A stretch of 64,000 nucleotides of DNA from Litoreibacter ascidiaceicola (lineage in GTDB: Bacteria > Pseudomonadota > Alphaproteobacteria > Rhodobacterales > Rhodobacteraceae), in the NCBI RefSeq assembly GCF_900129235.1, contig NZ_FQUV01000010.1, positions 48,470-112,469 on the forward strand, written 5' to 3'. The translations under genes were made by a program, and so were the position numbers. The notes under the pieces were generated by a model that saw nothing but the letters and a program-made list of their open reading frames with translations, had not been told where the DNA came from and searched no databases. Positions 25,302 to 34,521 of this stretch are shown here, one piece after another (position 1 is the first letter of the stretch; every line of letters begins with the position of its first letter).

Positions 25302-26591
25302 ATGATGCGCCCCCGCGTTCTAATAATCGCCGATGACTGCAATCCAGAATGGCCCTCTCTTCCGGTGGTCGGGTATAAATATGCCCGCGCATTAGCCAAC
25401 GTGACGGACGCGACTATCGTCACGCACATTCGCAATCGCGAGAACATCCAGAAGGCCAACGAGATCACTGACAAGGTGACCTATGTTGACAATGAATGGA
25501 TAGCACGGCCGATGGGCAAACTCTCTACTTTTTTACGAGGTGGGAACCAGCGGGCCTGGTCGACCAATCAAATCATGGCGTATTTGCCTTACGTGTTCTT
25601 TGAACGCGAAGTTATAAAGGCGTTCCGTGGTGCTCTGGATGCGGGCGAATTTGATATCGTGCATAGGATCACGCCGATGTCTCCCGCCCTGCCGTCTTAT
25701 GCTGCGGGCCGCGTTCGTCAGCCCTTTGTCATTGGGCCATTGAATGGCAGCTTGGACTGGCCAACGGAATTTGCGAAGGAACAAAAGCGGGAAGGTGAAA
25801 CCGCGCGAAAGCTGCGTTGGTTATACAAATATATGCCCTACTCTGCGTCCACTTACCGCAAAAGCGATGCCGTGTTGGCATCCTTCAGACATACCATTGA
25901 TGACGTAAGTCGTACGCCCAAAGAGCGGATAATTCCGTTCCCAGAAATTGCCTTCGATCCGGACATCTTTCATACGAAAGGTCGAAAGGCGCCCTTTTCT
26001 GGTAGTGGTCCCAAAAGGTTCCTTTTTGCCGGACGGCTTGTCCCTGTGAAAGTAACAGAGGCAGCGGTTCGCGCCTTCGCAACGTCTCCGAAGCTAGAAG
26101 ATCACTTTCTACACATTTTAGGCGGCGGCCCGGAGGAAGAGCGTTTACGCAAAATTGTGACAGACTATGGAGCTGGCAAACGCGTGATCTTTGAGGGTCA
26201 GAAGACACAAGCTGAAGTTGCCGACTTTATGCGGCGTTGCGATGCGTTCGCTTTCCCATCGATCAAAGAGTTGGGGGCTGGTGTCGTGATCGAGGCGATG
26301 GCCTCTGGCATGGTCTGCATTGTAGTGAACTACGGTGCTCCTGGGGATCTGGTCGGGGCTGATCGAGGCGTAAGAGTTGAACTGCAATCCTTGGAGGGCA
26401 TGGTAGACGCATATCGCTCAGCGATGGAACATTGTTTGGAAGACCCTTCGGTGCATGCTGAAATGGCCAAACGCGCAGAAACTTACGCCTACGAACTCTA
26501 TACTTGGCCCGCGAAAGCAAAATATACCGTGGGAATTTACAACGCGCTATTACGCGGCGAGGATTTGGGGAAATTCAATGCCTACGTCTGA
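25302..26591 (+). CDS. glycosyltransferase family 4 protein
   Basis: About 429 residues from ATG 25302 (MMRPRVLIIADDCNPEWPSL); the frame is open to 25,158, but the extra 48 residues do not resemble a GT N-terminus. The donor half shows RFLFAGRLVPVKV, LGGGPEEERLRKIV and the E-x7-E region SIKELGAGVVIEAMASGMVC. The N-terminal half has the acceptor region VHRITPMSPALPSYAAGRV, followed by VIGPLNGSLDWP, which is common in GT4 enzymes of marine Rhodobacteraceae. It is cytoplasmic and retaining by family. It is followed, after 142 bp, by the exosortase gene, so the two may be co-transcribed. Confidence 0.87.
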   Translation: MMRPRVLIIADDCNPEWPSLPVVGYKYARALANVTDATIVTHIRNRENIQKANEITDKVTYVDNEWIARPMGKLSTFLRGGNQRAWSTNQIMAYLPYVFFEREVIKAFRGALDAGEFDIVHRITPMSPALPSYAAGRVRQPFVIGPLNGSLDWPTEFAKEQKREGETARKLRWLYKYMPYSASTYRKSDAVLASFRHTIDDVSRTPKERIIPFPEIAFDPDIFHTKGRKAPFSGSGPKRFLFAGRLVPVKVTEAAVRAFATSPKLEDHFLHILGGGPEEERLRKIVTDYGAGKRVIFEGQKTQAEVADFMRRCDAFAFPSIKELGAGVVIEAMASGMVCIVVNYGAPGDLVGADRGVRVELQSLEGMVDAYRSAMEHCLEDPSVHAEMAKRAETYAYELYTWPAKAKYTVGIYNALLRGEDLGKFNAYV

Positions 26592-26733
26592 TCAGTCAGA
26601 TCAGGGTCGGCTCTAGAAGATCATCCCGTCTACGAGTTTTCCAGCTTCAGTGCACGTGTTTTTTCTGTCTCCAAGTAATAGTTTTTGATATATCTTTGCT
26701 TGGAAAGGTCCACTTCCAGTTGGATCGGTTTTT

Positions 26734-28332
26734 ATGTTTTTAGCCAGTGATCCCAAGTCAGCGCCCGAAGGCTTCAGGCAGTTCCTCACTTTGGGGTTGA
26801 TGTGGCTGGCTGTGAACTTTTTGGTTGCGGGCTTATTCTTCACGGATGGTTTCACTGCCTTACTTCAGGCATGGCAGTTGCCCGAATACAGCCATGGCCC
26901 TCTGATCCCGATCCTGTCTGGCCTGTTGTTTCTAAGGCAACTCAAGGAATATCCCCTTCGTGCGGGGCATATAGATGATCGCTGGGTTGGCGTGGTTGTC
27001 ATCATCATGGCAGTCGTACTTGGGTCGTTAGGGAAACTTTCAAAGATCCCAGAAATTGTTGCCTATGCGATGATCCTTTGGGTCGGGGGAATACTACTCA
27101 TAAGTTTTGGCTGGAAAACAGGTAAACACTTTTGGCCACCGGTTCTTCATCTGGTTTACATGCTGCCCCTGCCTGACACGTTCTACTACAAGATGTCGAC
27201 CACACTGCAGCTTGTATCTTCTGAGCTAGGAGTCTGGATTTTACGGCTTCTCGCCGTCCCTGTTTTTTTAGAAGGCAACATCATCGACTTCGGCGTTTTG
27301 AAGCTGCATGTTGCCGAGGCTTGTTCCGGGCTTCGATATCTATTCCCTATCTTAAGCTTCTCATACATCTTTGCCGTGCTCTACCGCGGACCAATGTGGC
27401 ATAAGGCTGTGCTGCTGATATCCGCCGCGCCGATCGCTATTCTGATGAATTCCCTGCGTATTGCTGTAGCGGGTGTTTTGGCACAACGCTATGGAACTGA
27501 TTGGCTTGAGGGCTTCACGCATTTTTTTGAAGGTTGGGTCATCTTCATTGCTTGCATATTGATGCTGCTATTGCTGAGTTGGATCATGTTGCGCTTACAA
27601 CACGACCCCATGCGCCTGACTGAAGTTCTCGATCTGGAAACCGAAGGCCTTGGCATCCAAGCCATGCGACTGCGACTAATACAACCATCACGCGCCCTCA
27701 TTACCTCGGCGGCTATCGTCGGGGCTGCGGTTGTGACGTTTCACCAGCTGCCCGATCGCAATCAGATTGGCGTTGATCGAAGCAATTTCACTACCTTTCC
27801 ACGAGATATCGGAAATTGGCGGCAACTCAGTCCACACAAGCGCCTGGATCAGGTAACTGAAAAGACTTTGGCCGCTGACGATTATCATAACGTGCTGTTG
27901 GAAAGCCCTGACCAGCCGACGGTCGGATTGTTCATGGCCTGGTATGAAGATCAAAGTTCTGGTGGCGTTCACAGTCCCGAGATTTGCCTTCCGGGGGCCG
28001 GCTGGGAAATCGCTTGGCTGGAACGAACCAACATTGCATCAAGTGTCGGCACATCAGAAGACTTCAACATCAACCGCGCGATCGTCCAAAAAGGCGAGAT
28101 ACGGATGATGGTGTTCTACTGGTTTGAACAAAAGGGCCGGCGTGTGGCTTGGGATTTTGCGGCCAAGATGTGGTTAATTGCGGACGGTGTTCGTACAGGT
28201 CGTACAGACGGCGGGTTGGTGCGTCTTACGACAATCATAGATAAGACCGAGACCGAAGCTAACGCCGAAGCACGATTGATGGATGTCTTGAAATTACTGC
28301 AAATCGAAGTGCCAAAATTTATGCCGAAGTGA
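26734..28332 (+). CDS. xrtD: exosortase XrtD (VPLPA-CTERM-specific) fused to an EpsI domain
   Basis: 532 residues. The first ~310 are the polytopic exosortase with its catalytic set visible: Cys197 in EACSGLRYLFP, Arg242 in MNSLRIAVAG and His263 in GFTHFFEGW. After a basic cytoplasmic linker and another membrane helix (about 320-340) comes a periplasmic EpsI-type (DUF3485) domain with GNWRQLSPHKRLDQ, LFMAWYEDQSSGGVHSPEICLPGAGW and VFYWFEQKGRR. This cysteine transpeptidase-like enzyme cleaves the C-terminal sorting signal of VPLPA-CTERM proteins, one of which is encoded at 1517-2320, and probably attaches them to a surface glycan or lipid. The 3' end overlaps the convergent amidotransferase gene by 14 bp. 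The XrtD subtype is inferred from the EpsI fusion and the VPLPA partner. Confidence 0.92.
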   Translation: MFLASDPKSAPEGFRQFLTLGLMWLAVNFLVAGLFFTDGFTALLQAWQLPEYSHGPLIPILSGLLFLRQLKEYPLRAGHIDDRWVGVVVIIMAVVLGSLGKLSKIPEIVAYAMILWVGGILLISFGWKTGKHFWPPVLHLVYMLPLPDTFYYKMSTTLQLVSSELGVWILRLLAVPVFLEGNIIDFGVLKLHVAEACSGLRYLFPILSFSYIFAVLYRGPMWHKAVLLISAAPIAILMNSLRIAVAGVLAQRYGTDWLEGFTHFFEGWVIFIACILMLLLLSWIMLRLQHDPMRLTEVLDLETEGLGIQAMRLRLIQPSRALITSAAIVGAAVVTFHQLPDRNQIGVDRSNFTTFPRDIGNWRQLSPHKRLDQVTEKTLAADDYHNVLLESPDQPTVGLFMAWYEDQSSGGVHSPEICLPGAGWEIAWLERTNIASSVGTSEDFNINRAIVQKGEIRMMVFYWFEQKGRRVAWDFAAKMWLIADGVRTGRTDGGLVRLTTIIDKTETEANAEARLMDVLKLLQIEVPKFMPK

Positions 28333-30286
28333 CATCGCCATAGGTCTCTAACCACGCCTGAAACATCAGCACATTCCAAAGCTGAGCACCCCAGTTATGG
28401 CTCCCCAACAGGTGCTGAGACCACAAGCGCGTGATTACGGCTTCGTCCAAGTATCCTTCACGACGCAAACGATCTGGGTCCAAAAAAGCTTGCGCCCAGT
28501 CACGCAACCCACCACGCAGCCACAGACCGATGGGCACTTCAAATCCCATCTTCGGGCGTTCGATCAATGCAGCTGGGACGTATTTGTACAGCACTTGCCT
28601 CAGTAACCACTTTGACTTGCCATCGCGGTACTTGAAGCGTTCAGGCAGCGCCCAGATGAATTCTGCCACACGGTGATCCAACAATGGCGCACGGCTTTCC
28701 AGCGCCACGGCCATCGTCGCACGATCGACTTTGCATAGGATATCGTCAGGCAAATAGGCGAGCATATCGAGCTGCATCATCCGCTCCATGTCGCTCAAGT
28801 CTCCACGCGAGGGTAGATGGTCCGCTAGAATGCTGGGTGGGCTTGAGCCCCCGAGCACGGCGTCTTCTGGAAACCGCCAGACGGAGACCATTTTTTGGTG
28901 CAACTCTTCGGTCGTGGCAGACATTGCGTAGTTGGCTAACCGGTGCAGGCGTTGTCCGTTCGGCTCCTTACCTTGCGGTGTTGCTCGAATTGACTCCATT
29001 AACTTGTTGAGCCATGTCTCGGGGATTGCGCGAATTGCCGCTCCCCCAAGCGATCGAAGTGGGCCGGGAAGCCCACGCAACTTGTCCATCATTTTCTGGC
29101 CGTGCACGTAGCGGTCGTAGCCGCAAAACAATTCGTCCCCGCCATCACCCGATAGGGCAACGGTGACGTGCTCTCTTGCCATTTCCGCCACAAGAAACGT
29201 CGGGATCTGAGAACTGTCAGCGAACGGCTCGTCATACATATGCGGTAACCGCGGGATCACGTCACGCAGATCGGTGTCACCTACGTAAAGCTCTGTGTGA
29301 TGGGTTCCAAGATGGTCGGCCACTTCCTTGGCAAACTGGGCCTCATTGTATCGCGCCTCGTGGAACCCAATGGAGAAGGTATGCACCGGCTTCTTTGACA
29401 AATGTTGCATCAGTCCAACCACAACGGAGCTATCAATCCCGCCAGACAGGAACGCACCCAGAGGGACATCCGACATCATCTCTTGGGATACTGCGTCCAG
29501 CAGTAGGGTGTTGAGCCCTTCGATTGCGTCTTCATCAGATGGGGCTGGTCCGCGCGGGGCGGCTGCAATAGCACCACCATCCCAGTAGAGTTTGCGTTTC
29601 GGTTCCGGCGCTTCAAGCGAGATCTCGGCTATTTCACCGGGCCGAAGCTTGCGCAGGCCTTCATAAATTACCAAGTCTTCAGGAACATGGCCGTGACGCA
29701 GCATGGCGACAATCGCATCACGGCGAATCCTTGCGTTGAACGCCGGATGGGCTTGAAGCGCCTTCAATTCGGAGCCGAACAGGAACACGGCATCGCGCCC
29801 TTTCCCCTGCCAGCCGTAATACAGTGGCTTTTCCCCAAGTCGATCCCGCACCAATTTCAGCGTTCGGGTCTCACGGTCCCAAAGGGCGATGGCGAACATG
29901 CCTTCAAGACGGGCAAGCGTTTCCTCAATCCCCCAAACCTCGAAGCCGGCCATCATCACTTCCGTGTCGGACGTGCCTCGCCATACAGGGGCATGACCTG
30001 CCTCTTCCAGATCACGTCGCAGCTTAAGGTGATTGTAGATCTCGCCATTAAATACGACCTCGAAACGCCCAGAAGCCGAGGACATCGGTTGATGTCCTGC
30101 AGGACTAAGATCGACGATGGCCAACCGAAGGTGCCCAAGTGCAACACCTGCCTCCGCATCAATCCATTGACCTTGGTTATCAGGCCCGCGATGCGCGATG
30201 GCAGACATCATAGCTCCAAGCTGCGTTTCCGCCGCTTCAACCCATGTTTGCCCAGGATACGATAGAAATCCAGTGATCCCGCACAT
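28319..30286 (-). CDS. asnB: asparagine synthase (glutamine-hydrolysing)-type amidotransferase
   Basis: 655 residues. The protein starts MCGITGF, so Cys2 is available as the class II glutaminase nucleophile. The glutaminase domain continues with AIAHRGPDNQGQW, FNGEIYNH and GTSDTEV. The C-terminal half has the ATP-PPase loop LSGGIDSSVV and the synthetase motifs ALSGDGGDELFCGYDRY and DRATMAVALESRAPLLDHRV. Long AsnB forms of this size often sit in exosortase or capsule loci, where they may amidate a sugar carboxylate instead of free aspartate. Its 3' end overlaps the end of the exosortase gene by 14 bp on the opposite strand. I call the enzyme class firmly and the true substrate is open. Confidence 0.9.
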   Translation of the reverse strand: MCGITGFLSYPGQTWVEAAETQLGAMMSAIAHRGPDNQGQWIDAEAGVALGHLRLAIVDLSPAGHQPMSSASGRFEVVFNGEIYNHLKLRRDLEEAGHAPVWRGTSDTEVMMAGFEVWGIEETLARLEGMFAIALWDRETRTLKLVRDRLGEKPLYYGWQGKGRDAVFLFGSELKALQAHPAFNARIRRDAIVAMLRHGHVPEDLVIYEGLRKLRPGEIAEISLEAPEPKRKLYWDGGAIAAAPRGPAPSDEDAIEGLNTLLLDAVSQEMMSDVPLGAFLSGGIDSSVVVGLMQHLSKKPVHTFSIGFHEARYNEAQFAKEVADHLGTHHTELYVGDTDLRDVIPRLPHMYDEPFADSSQIPTFLVAEMAREHVTVALSGDGGDELFCGYDRYVHGQKMMDKLRGLPGPLRSLGGAAIRAIPETWLNKLMESIRATPQGKEPNGQRLHRLANYAMSATTEELHQKMVSVWRFPEDAVLGGSSPPSILADHLPSRGDLSDMERMMQLDMLAYLPDDILCKVDRATMAVALESRAPLLDHRVAEFIWALPERFKYRDGKSKWLLRQVLYKYVPAALIERPKMGFEVPIGLWLRGGLRDWAQAFLDPDRLRREGYLDEAVITRLWSQHLLGSHNWGAQLWNVLMFQAWLETYGDVTSA

Positions 30287-30469
30287 CAGCGGGGCTCGTT
30301 AATTAATGAGAGCATAAAATCCAACACACCATACGGGTCCACACATGACACAATCGTTAGCCTATGACGGATGACTTCAATTGAGTAGAGTGAAGAGGTG
30401 TTTTCTTTCTTCTATGCGTTAGGGGCACAACTAGGTTGAGTTGTATTGTACATTTTAAGCAGTGGTGGC

Positions 30470-31633
30470 ATGTCCCATTTTAAGTCCCAAAGTATTACGC
30501 ATTCCATCGCGTTTTCAGGCATCCTGATTGTAACGGTTGTTCCCGTTTTAGCGCGGCTATGGTTCGATTTTTTAATCCGGGGCAATGGGTGGCGCCAAGG
30601 GGATTGGCTCATTAATTCCGGATCGGGGCCAGTCAGGCGTGGCATTATCGGTGATGCATTGATTTGGTTGAGCGACACAAGTTCAATACCACTTCTCACC
30701 TTAACCATCGCAGTTCAGGTCGGGATACTCGCTCTCTTAATCGGGTTATTCATTCTGGTGTGGAGGTTTCACGAACACCGCTTGTTAATCTTATTCTTGA
30801 TTGCATCACCCGCCTTCTTCCTCATCCAATGGGCAGGAGAGGTGCAAGGGATCATGCGTAAGGAAATCTTCGGATATCTTGCGATGATGAGCCTTCTTTT
30901 GACGGCCTTGTCTCGGTCGAACCGGACGTTTCTTGTTCTTCCAGCGATGGCGTTTTTTGTTGTCGGTTGCTTTGGCAATATCATCAACGCAATGATGGTC
31001 CTCCCTTTTTGTGTCGGGCTGTTTCTGCTCTACGATCGGGGGCGTTTCTCGCAACGGGCTTTAATCGGCCTTGTGGGTGTAGCGCTTGCAACCGCATTGT
31101 CTGCCATCGGGTTTGCGCTTTGGTTCCAAGATGTCCCAATGCTGGCAGGGATATGCGACCCTCTTGTAGCCCGAGGGTTTGAGGCCATTTTCTGCGACGA
31201 AGCTTTGCGATGGATAGTGGATGGTGAAGTCGACCACCTAGCGCAAGTGGCTGTTCGTATGACGTTCACCAATATCGCGCAGTTTTTGATTGTCGCACTC
31301 ATCGCACTTGTGCCCGTTGTATTGGCATTTCGTGTGTTCACTGAGACCCGCACACTGGTTTGGTACTTGGTTTTGACATTTGTACCGATGTTTCCCCTGT
31401 ACGCAGTGGCAACAGACTGGGGGCGGTGGCTCAGCATTCCCTATGGTTTTTGGGTCATATTGGTATTGCTGTCCCATGCTTCAGGCAGGTTAACTATGGC
31501 CAAAGTGCCTTCGGTAATTGGAGTTTACGCAATGCTGTGCTTATCACTGCTTTTGTCGCATGACGTATCCATAGGATGGGACATCGGCGGCGCAGTGGCA
31601 TCATTTTCCCGCACCTTAGGTGACTTTCTGTAG
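30470..31633 (+). CDS. polytopic membrane protein of unknown function in the glycan locus
   Basis: About 387 residues from ATG 30470, preferred over TTG 30446 because GGTGG lies just upstream and the protein then begins MSHFKSQ. There are about ten hydrophobic helices. The most distinctive segment follows the first helix: FLIRGNGWRQGDWLINSGSGPVRRG, in a likely periplasmic loop with charged residues suited to binding a glycan or phosphate. Two cysteines occur in another loop (GICDPLVARGFEAIFCDE) and could form a disulfide. It might be a second Wzy-like polymerase or a GT-C transferase, but no family signature is clear. It is divergent from the amidotransferase gene and convergent with a GT2-like gene 12 bp away. 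Confidence 0.65.
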   Translation: MSHFKSQSITHSIAFSGILIVTVVPVLARLWFDFLIRGNGWRQGDWLINSGSGPVRRGIIGDALIWLSDTSSIPLLTLTIAVQVGILALLIGLFILVWRFHEHRLLILFLIASPAFFLIQWAGEVQGIMRKEIFGYLAMMSLLLTALSRSNRTFLVLPAMAFFVVGCFGNIINAMMVLPFCVGLFLLYDRGRFSQRALIGLVGVALATALSAIGFALWFQDVPMLAGICDPLVARGFEAIFCDEALRWIVDGEVDHLAQVAVRMTFTNIAQFLIVALIALVPVVLAFRVFTETRTLVWYLVLTFVPMFPLYAVATDWGRWLSIPYGFWVILVLLSHASGRLTMAKVPSVIGVYAMLCLSLLLSHDVSIGWDIGGAVASFSRTLGDFL

Positions 31634-31645
31634 CGCGCTGGCCTG

Positions 31646-32419
31646 TTACTCCATCCCACTTTCGGCCGCATACTGGCGAGGATCAACCGAAGGATCCAGC
31701 GCCAAACTTTTGCGGTAGCCGATAGACTTGCGCGCCTCACGTTTGGACAAGGCTAAGGCGATACCCCAACGCGAAATCTTGCCCACCGTCGTATGTATTG
31801 GCAATACCGTGCGCCATTTGCGCTGCATGTAACGGAAGCTTGCAGTGAAATCCGCACCCAAACGAGTATGAAAACTGTCGTTATGGATTACGGGTAGATC
31901 TGCCACCCAAGCGCCCCGCCCTGCCGCCAAAGCGGTCTGCACAATGTCCGTTCCATACATATGAAAGTTCGGAAGCTCCGTATCCCAAGTAAGCCCAGCG
32001 CTGCGACGCATTATGATGACCAGCTCGTCGATACTTTGCACAGGTTGAGCGTCCCCAATCGGCGCACCAATCCGCCCACCCAGCGAGGTCGACCAAACGT
32101 CGCCGATAAAATCTCCTGCAACTGAAATTCCACAACATGCCAAAATTGCCCAATCGGGGTCGCGATCTTCAAGGTCGTTCAGAACACGCGCAAGTTGATC
32201 CTCCCAGCCCCGCGGGAAATACACATCTTGGTGGGCGAAAATGACGATCTCTGATGTGGTAGCGGCCAGCCCTCGCGCGTAGGCAATCGTGGCAGAAGGC
32301 GCGTCCCGTTCGACTTGAACAGGCACTTGCCCGCTTTTGATCATCGGGGATTCCATCAAGTTGAGCTCCAGACAAGCCTGATTGTTGCTGGCGGTGACAA
32401 TACTTAGATCAAGCGTCAT
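31646..32419 (-). CDS. GT-A-type glycosyltransferase-like protein
   Basis: 257 residues. LDLSIVTASNNQACLELNLMES resembles the opening strand of GT2 enzymes, ATIAYARGLAATTSEIVIFAHQDVYFP has the conserved Ala-Arg-Gly and an HQDV motif in the place of DxD, and HNDSFHTRLGADF could supply the C-terminal His ligand. Divergent GT2 proteins with HQDVY are known from O-antigen and capsule loci. It overlaps the 3' end of the upstream gene by 11 bp, so they are translated together. I am confident of the fold and less so of activity. Confidence 0.75.
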   Translation of the reverse strand: MTLDLSIVTASNNQACLELNLMESPMIKSGQVPVQVERDAPSATIAYARGLAATTSEIVIFAHQDVYFPRGWEDQLARVLNDLEDRDPDWAILACCGISVAGDFIGDVWSTSLGGRIGAPIGDAQPVQSIDELVIIMRRSAGLTWDTELPNFHMYGTDIVQTALAAGRGAWVADLPVIHNDSFHTRLGADFTASFRYMQRKWRTVLPIHTTVGKISRWGIALALSKREARKSIGYRKSLALDPSVDPRQYAAESGME

Positions 32420-33344
32420 GGATAAAACGGTCCTTGGTTAAAGTGATGAACCTTTTGACGGTCTCAAGGCTAGCCTCTTCTTTGTGCTCAAGGAGGGCAA
32501 TCAATTGTGCCCGTGTTGTATGGGCGTGGCTTCGCTCCGAGGAAGTTAGTCCGTAAGCAATTCCGTACTGGCCCAGCTCATTCACCCTAGCCCAATCTTT
32601 ACGGCTTTCGTGCTCTCCGGGAACCACCACGCTCTCACAGCCACTCACCACTGCAAATTGCGAATACATCGTTGCTTCATCGTAGGAATAGAAAGTTTCA
32701 CAGCGATTGAAGACATCGTTGACCTCGGCATGCGTGAGGCCTTCGATATTGATCGTAGTGGCTTCTTCCGTTTGCGGTATGCGTGGCTTTCGATGCCCTT
32801 TGCGTACGATGTAGCACGCCCCCTTTCGATTGGGGCGGTTCTCATTGCGGTAAGTCCGGTTGACCTTGTACAAATACAGATCCGGTGCGCCTCCGGTTAT
32901 CTCTGGCAAATCAGCTTTCTCAAAAACCCGGAAAAACATCTCGTTATCCGTGAACTTGTAAGGATGCTGATCGCCCGGCTTATAAAGAAGCCACCGCACG
33001 ACGTTCTTTATGCCCACTGGATTGCCCAACACGATTTCGGGGTAAACGATGACGACGTCGGGCGCGCGTAGATCAGCCTTTGCCGCGAGGGGTGTATTCA
33101 AATCCGGGTTAACTGGATAAGGCGCAGGGCTAAACCAAGACAGCAGCCGGTAAAGCGGCCCACGAAACCGCCCACGTTTGTAAACAGGCGCCATAGGCCA
33201 AAGATAGGCCTCTTCGCCAAGAGTATTCAACGCATGAACCAGCTCGTGCATGAAGATCGTACCACCGCTGTCGGGATTAAACGCTGGGGCATTCACGATG
33301 TATTTCAGGCTTCGGCCTTTTTGCGATGTATCTCTATTTTGCAA
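32409..33344 (-). CDS. putative glycosyltransferase, GT-B-like, family unclear
   Basis: 311 residues starting at TTG 33344. YIVNAPAFNPDSGGTIFMHELVHAL is like the N-terminal glycine-rich loop of GT-B enzymes, and DVVIVYPEIVLGNPVGIKNVVRWLLYKPG matches the middle of small GT-B proteins from LPS loci. The C-terminal part has FYSYDEATMYSQFAVVSGCESVVVPGE, a likely donor-binding segment. It lacks the usual E-x7-E motif. The gene overlaps the aminotransferase gene upstream by 11 bp and the GT2-like gene downstream by 11 bp, so the three are tightly coupled. The function is inferred from fold-like motifs and context. Confidence 0.6.
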   Translation of the reverse strand: MQNRDTSQKGRSLKYIVNAPAFNPDSGGTIFMHELVHALNTLGEEAYLWPMAPVYKRGRFRGPLYRLLSWFSPAPYPVNPDLNTPLAAKADLRAPDVVIVYPEIVLGNPVGIKNVVRWLLYKPGDQHPYKFTDNEMFFRVFEKADLPEITGGAPDLYLYKVNRTYRNENRPNRKGACYIVRKGHRKPRIPQTEEATTINIEGLTHAEVNDVFNRCETFYSYDEATMYSQFAVVSGCESVVVPGEHESRKDWARVNELGQYGIAYGLTSSERSHAHTTRAQLIALLEHKEEASLETVKRFITLTKDRFIHDA

Positions 33345-34473
33345 GATATGCCTCGGTCGCCTTGAGCACGGTTTCTATGTCCTCGCCCAATTCAGAATAC
33401 ATCGGTAATCGCACCAGCCGATCAGAGGTATCATCAGTGAAAGGCAGTGCTTTCGGAGTGACGCCAAATCGTTGACCCGCGGGAGAGCTGTGGAGAGGTA
33501 CATAATGGAATACCACGTTAATCCCATGTCTCCTCATGTGAGAGATATATGCCTCCCGGTCCGCTCGGTCGTGCATAAGAAGGTAGAACATGTGCCCGTT
33601 ACCAGTGGTCCCTGGCGGCGTGCGCGGCAACTCGACGCGTCCAAGGTCCGCAAACTTTTGCAGTGCGGCCTCGTATTTGAGCATGGCCGCGCACCGGCGG
33701 ATGCGAATTTCATCCGCCTGCTCCAGCTGCGCATATAGGAAAGCCGCAACCAATTCGCCCGGCAGAAAGGACGATCCCAGATCGACCCAAGTGTACTTGT
33801 CGATATCACCACGCAAGAATCGAGGGCGATTTGTACCTTTCTCGCGAATGATCTCTGCTCGGTCGACCAAATCGGGACGGTTGATCGCCAATGCCCCCCC
33901 TTCTCCGCTGATGACGTTCTTGGTTACGTGAAAACTAAAGGTGGCCAAGTCGCCCAATGTCCCTGCCTGTCGGCCTTTGTAAGTCGCACCCAGTGCTTGG
34001 GCTGCGTCTTCAATCAAGAAGAGACCGTGGGATCTAGCCAATTCTGACAAACGATCCATATCAGCCGGATAGCCTGCGTAGTGCACTGCAATGATGGCTT
34101 TGGTCTTAGACGTAATCGCCTCTTGTACTCGCAGCGGGTCGATATTGAGGGTCGCTGGATCAATGTCGACAAAAACCGGAACCGCCCCACGCAACACAAC
34201 GGCATTTGCAGTCGAGACGAAAGTGAAAGAGGGTAGAATTACCTCATCCCCGGGCTGCAGGTCACACAAGATCGCAGCCATCTCCAGCGCGCCAGTGCAC
34301 GAATGTGTCAAAAGCACACTCTGTGCGCCAATAATCTGCTTCAACATCGCATGGCATTTTTGGGTGTAATGGCCATCCCCTGAAAGCTGTCCGCGCTCAA
34401 TGGCGTCTTGAAGATACTCGAATTCTCGGCCCACAATGGAGGGCCTATTGAACGGGATCGGGAACTCACTCAT
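33334..34473 (-). CDS. wecE: dTDP-4-amino-4,6-dideoxygalactose transaminase-like enzyme (WecE family)
   Basis: 379 residues of the DegT/DnrJ/EryC1 aminotransferase family. It follows E. coli WecE closely in order: IPFNRPSIVGREFEYLQDAI, LTHSCTGALEMAAIL, GDEVILPSFTFVSTANAVVL, VHYAGYPADM, IEDAAQALGATYKGR, and the PLP-binding lysine in FSFHVTKNVISGEGGA. AEIIREKGTNRPRF and DKYTWVDLGSS are nearly diagnostic. It should transfer an amino group to a dTDP-4-keto-6-deoxy-hexose to make a 4-amino-4,6-dideoxy sugar (Fuc4N type). No rmlA/rmlB genes lie in the window, so the keto-sugar must come from elsewhere. It lies about 50 bp downstream of the WecG-like gene. Confidence 0.9.
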   Translation of the reverse strand: MSEFPIPFNRPSIVGREFEYLQDAIERGQLSGDGHYTQKCHAMLKQIIGAQSVLLTHSCTGALEMAAILCDLQPGDEVILPSFTFVSTANAVVLRGAVPVFVDIDPATLNIDPLRVQEAITSKTKAIIAVHYAGYPADMDRLSELARSHGLFLIEDAAQALGATYKGRQAGTLGDLATFSFHVTKNVISGEGGALAINRPDLVDRAEIIREKGTNRPRFLRGDIDKYTWVDLGSSFLPGELVAAFLYAQLEQADEIRIRRCAAMLKYEAALQKFADLGRVELPRTPPGTTGNGHMFYLLMHDRADREAYISHMRRHGINVVFHYVPLHSSPAGQRFGVTPKALPFTDDTSDRLVRLPMYSELGEDIETVLKATEAYLAK

Positions 34474-34521
34474 GAGAGCGCATCCCCGAAGTGTTCAACC
34501 AAAAGATTGAAACAGCTAACT

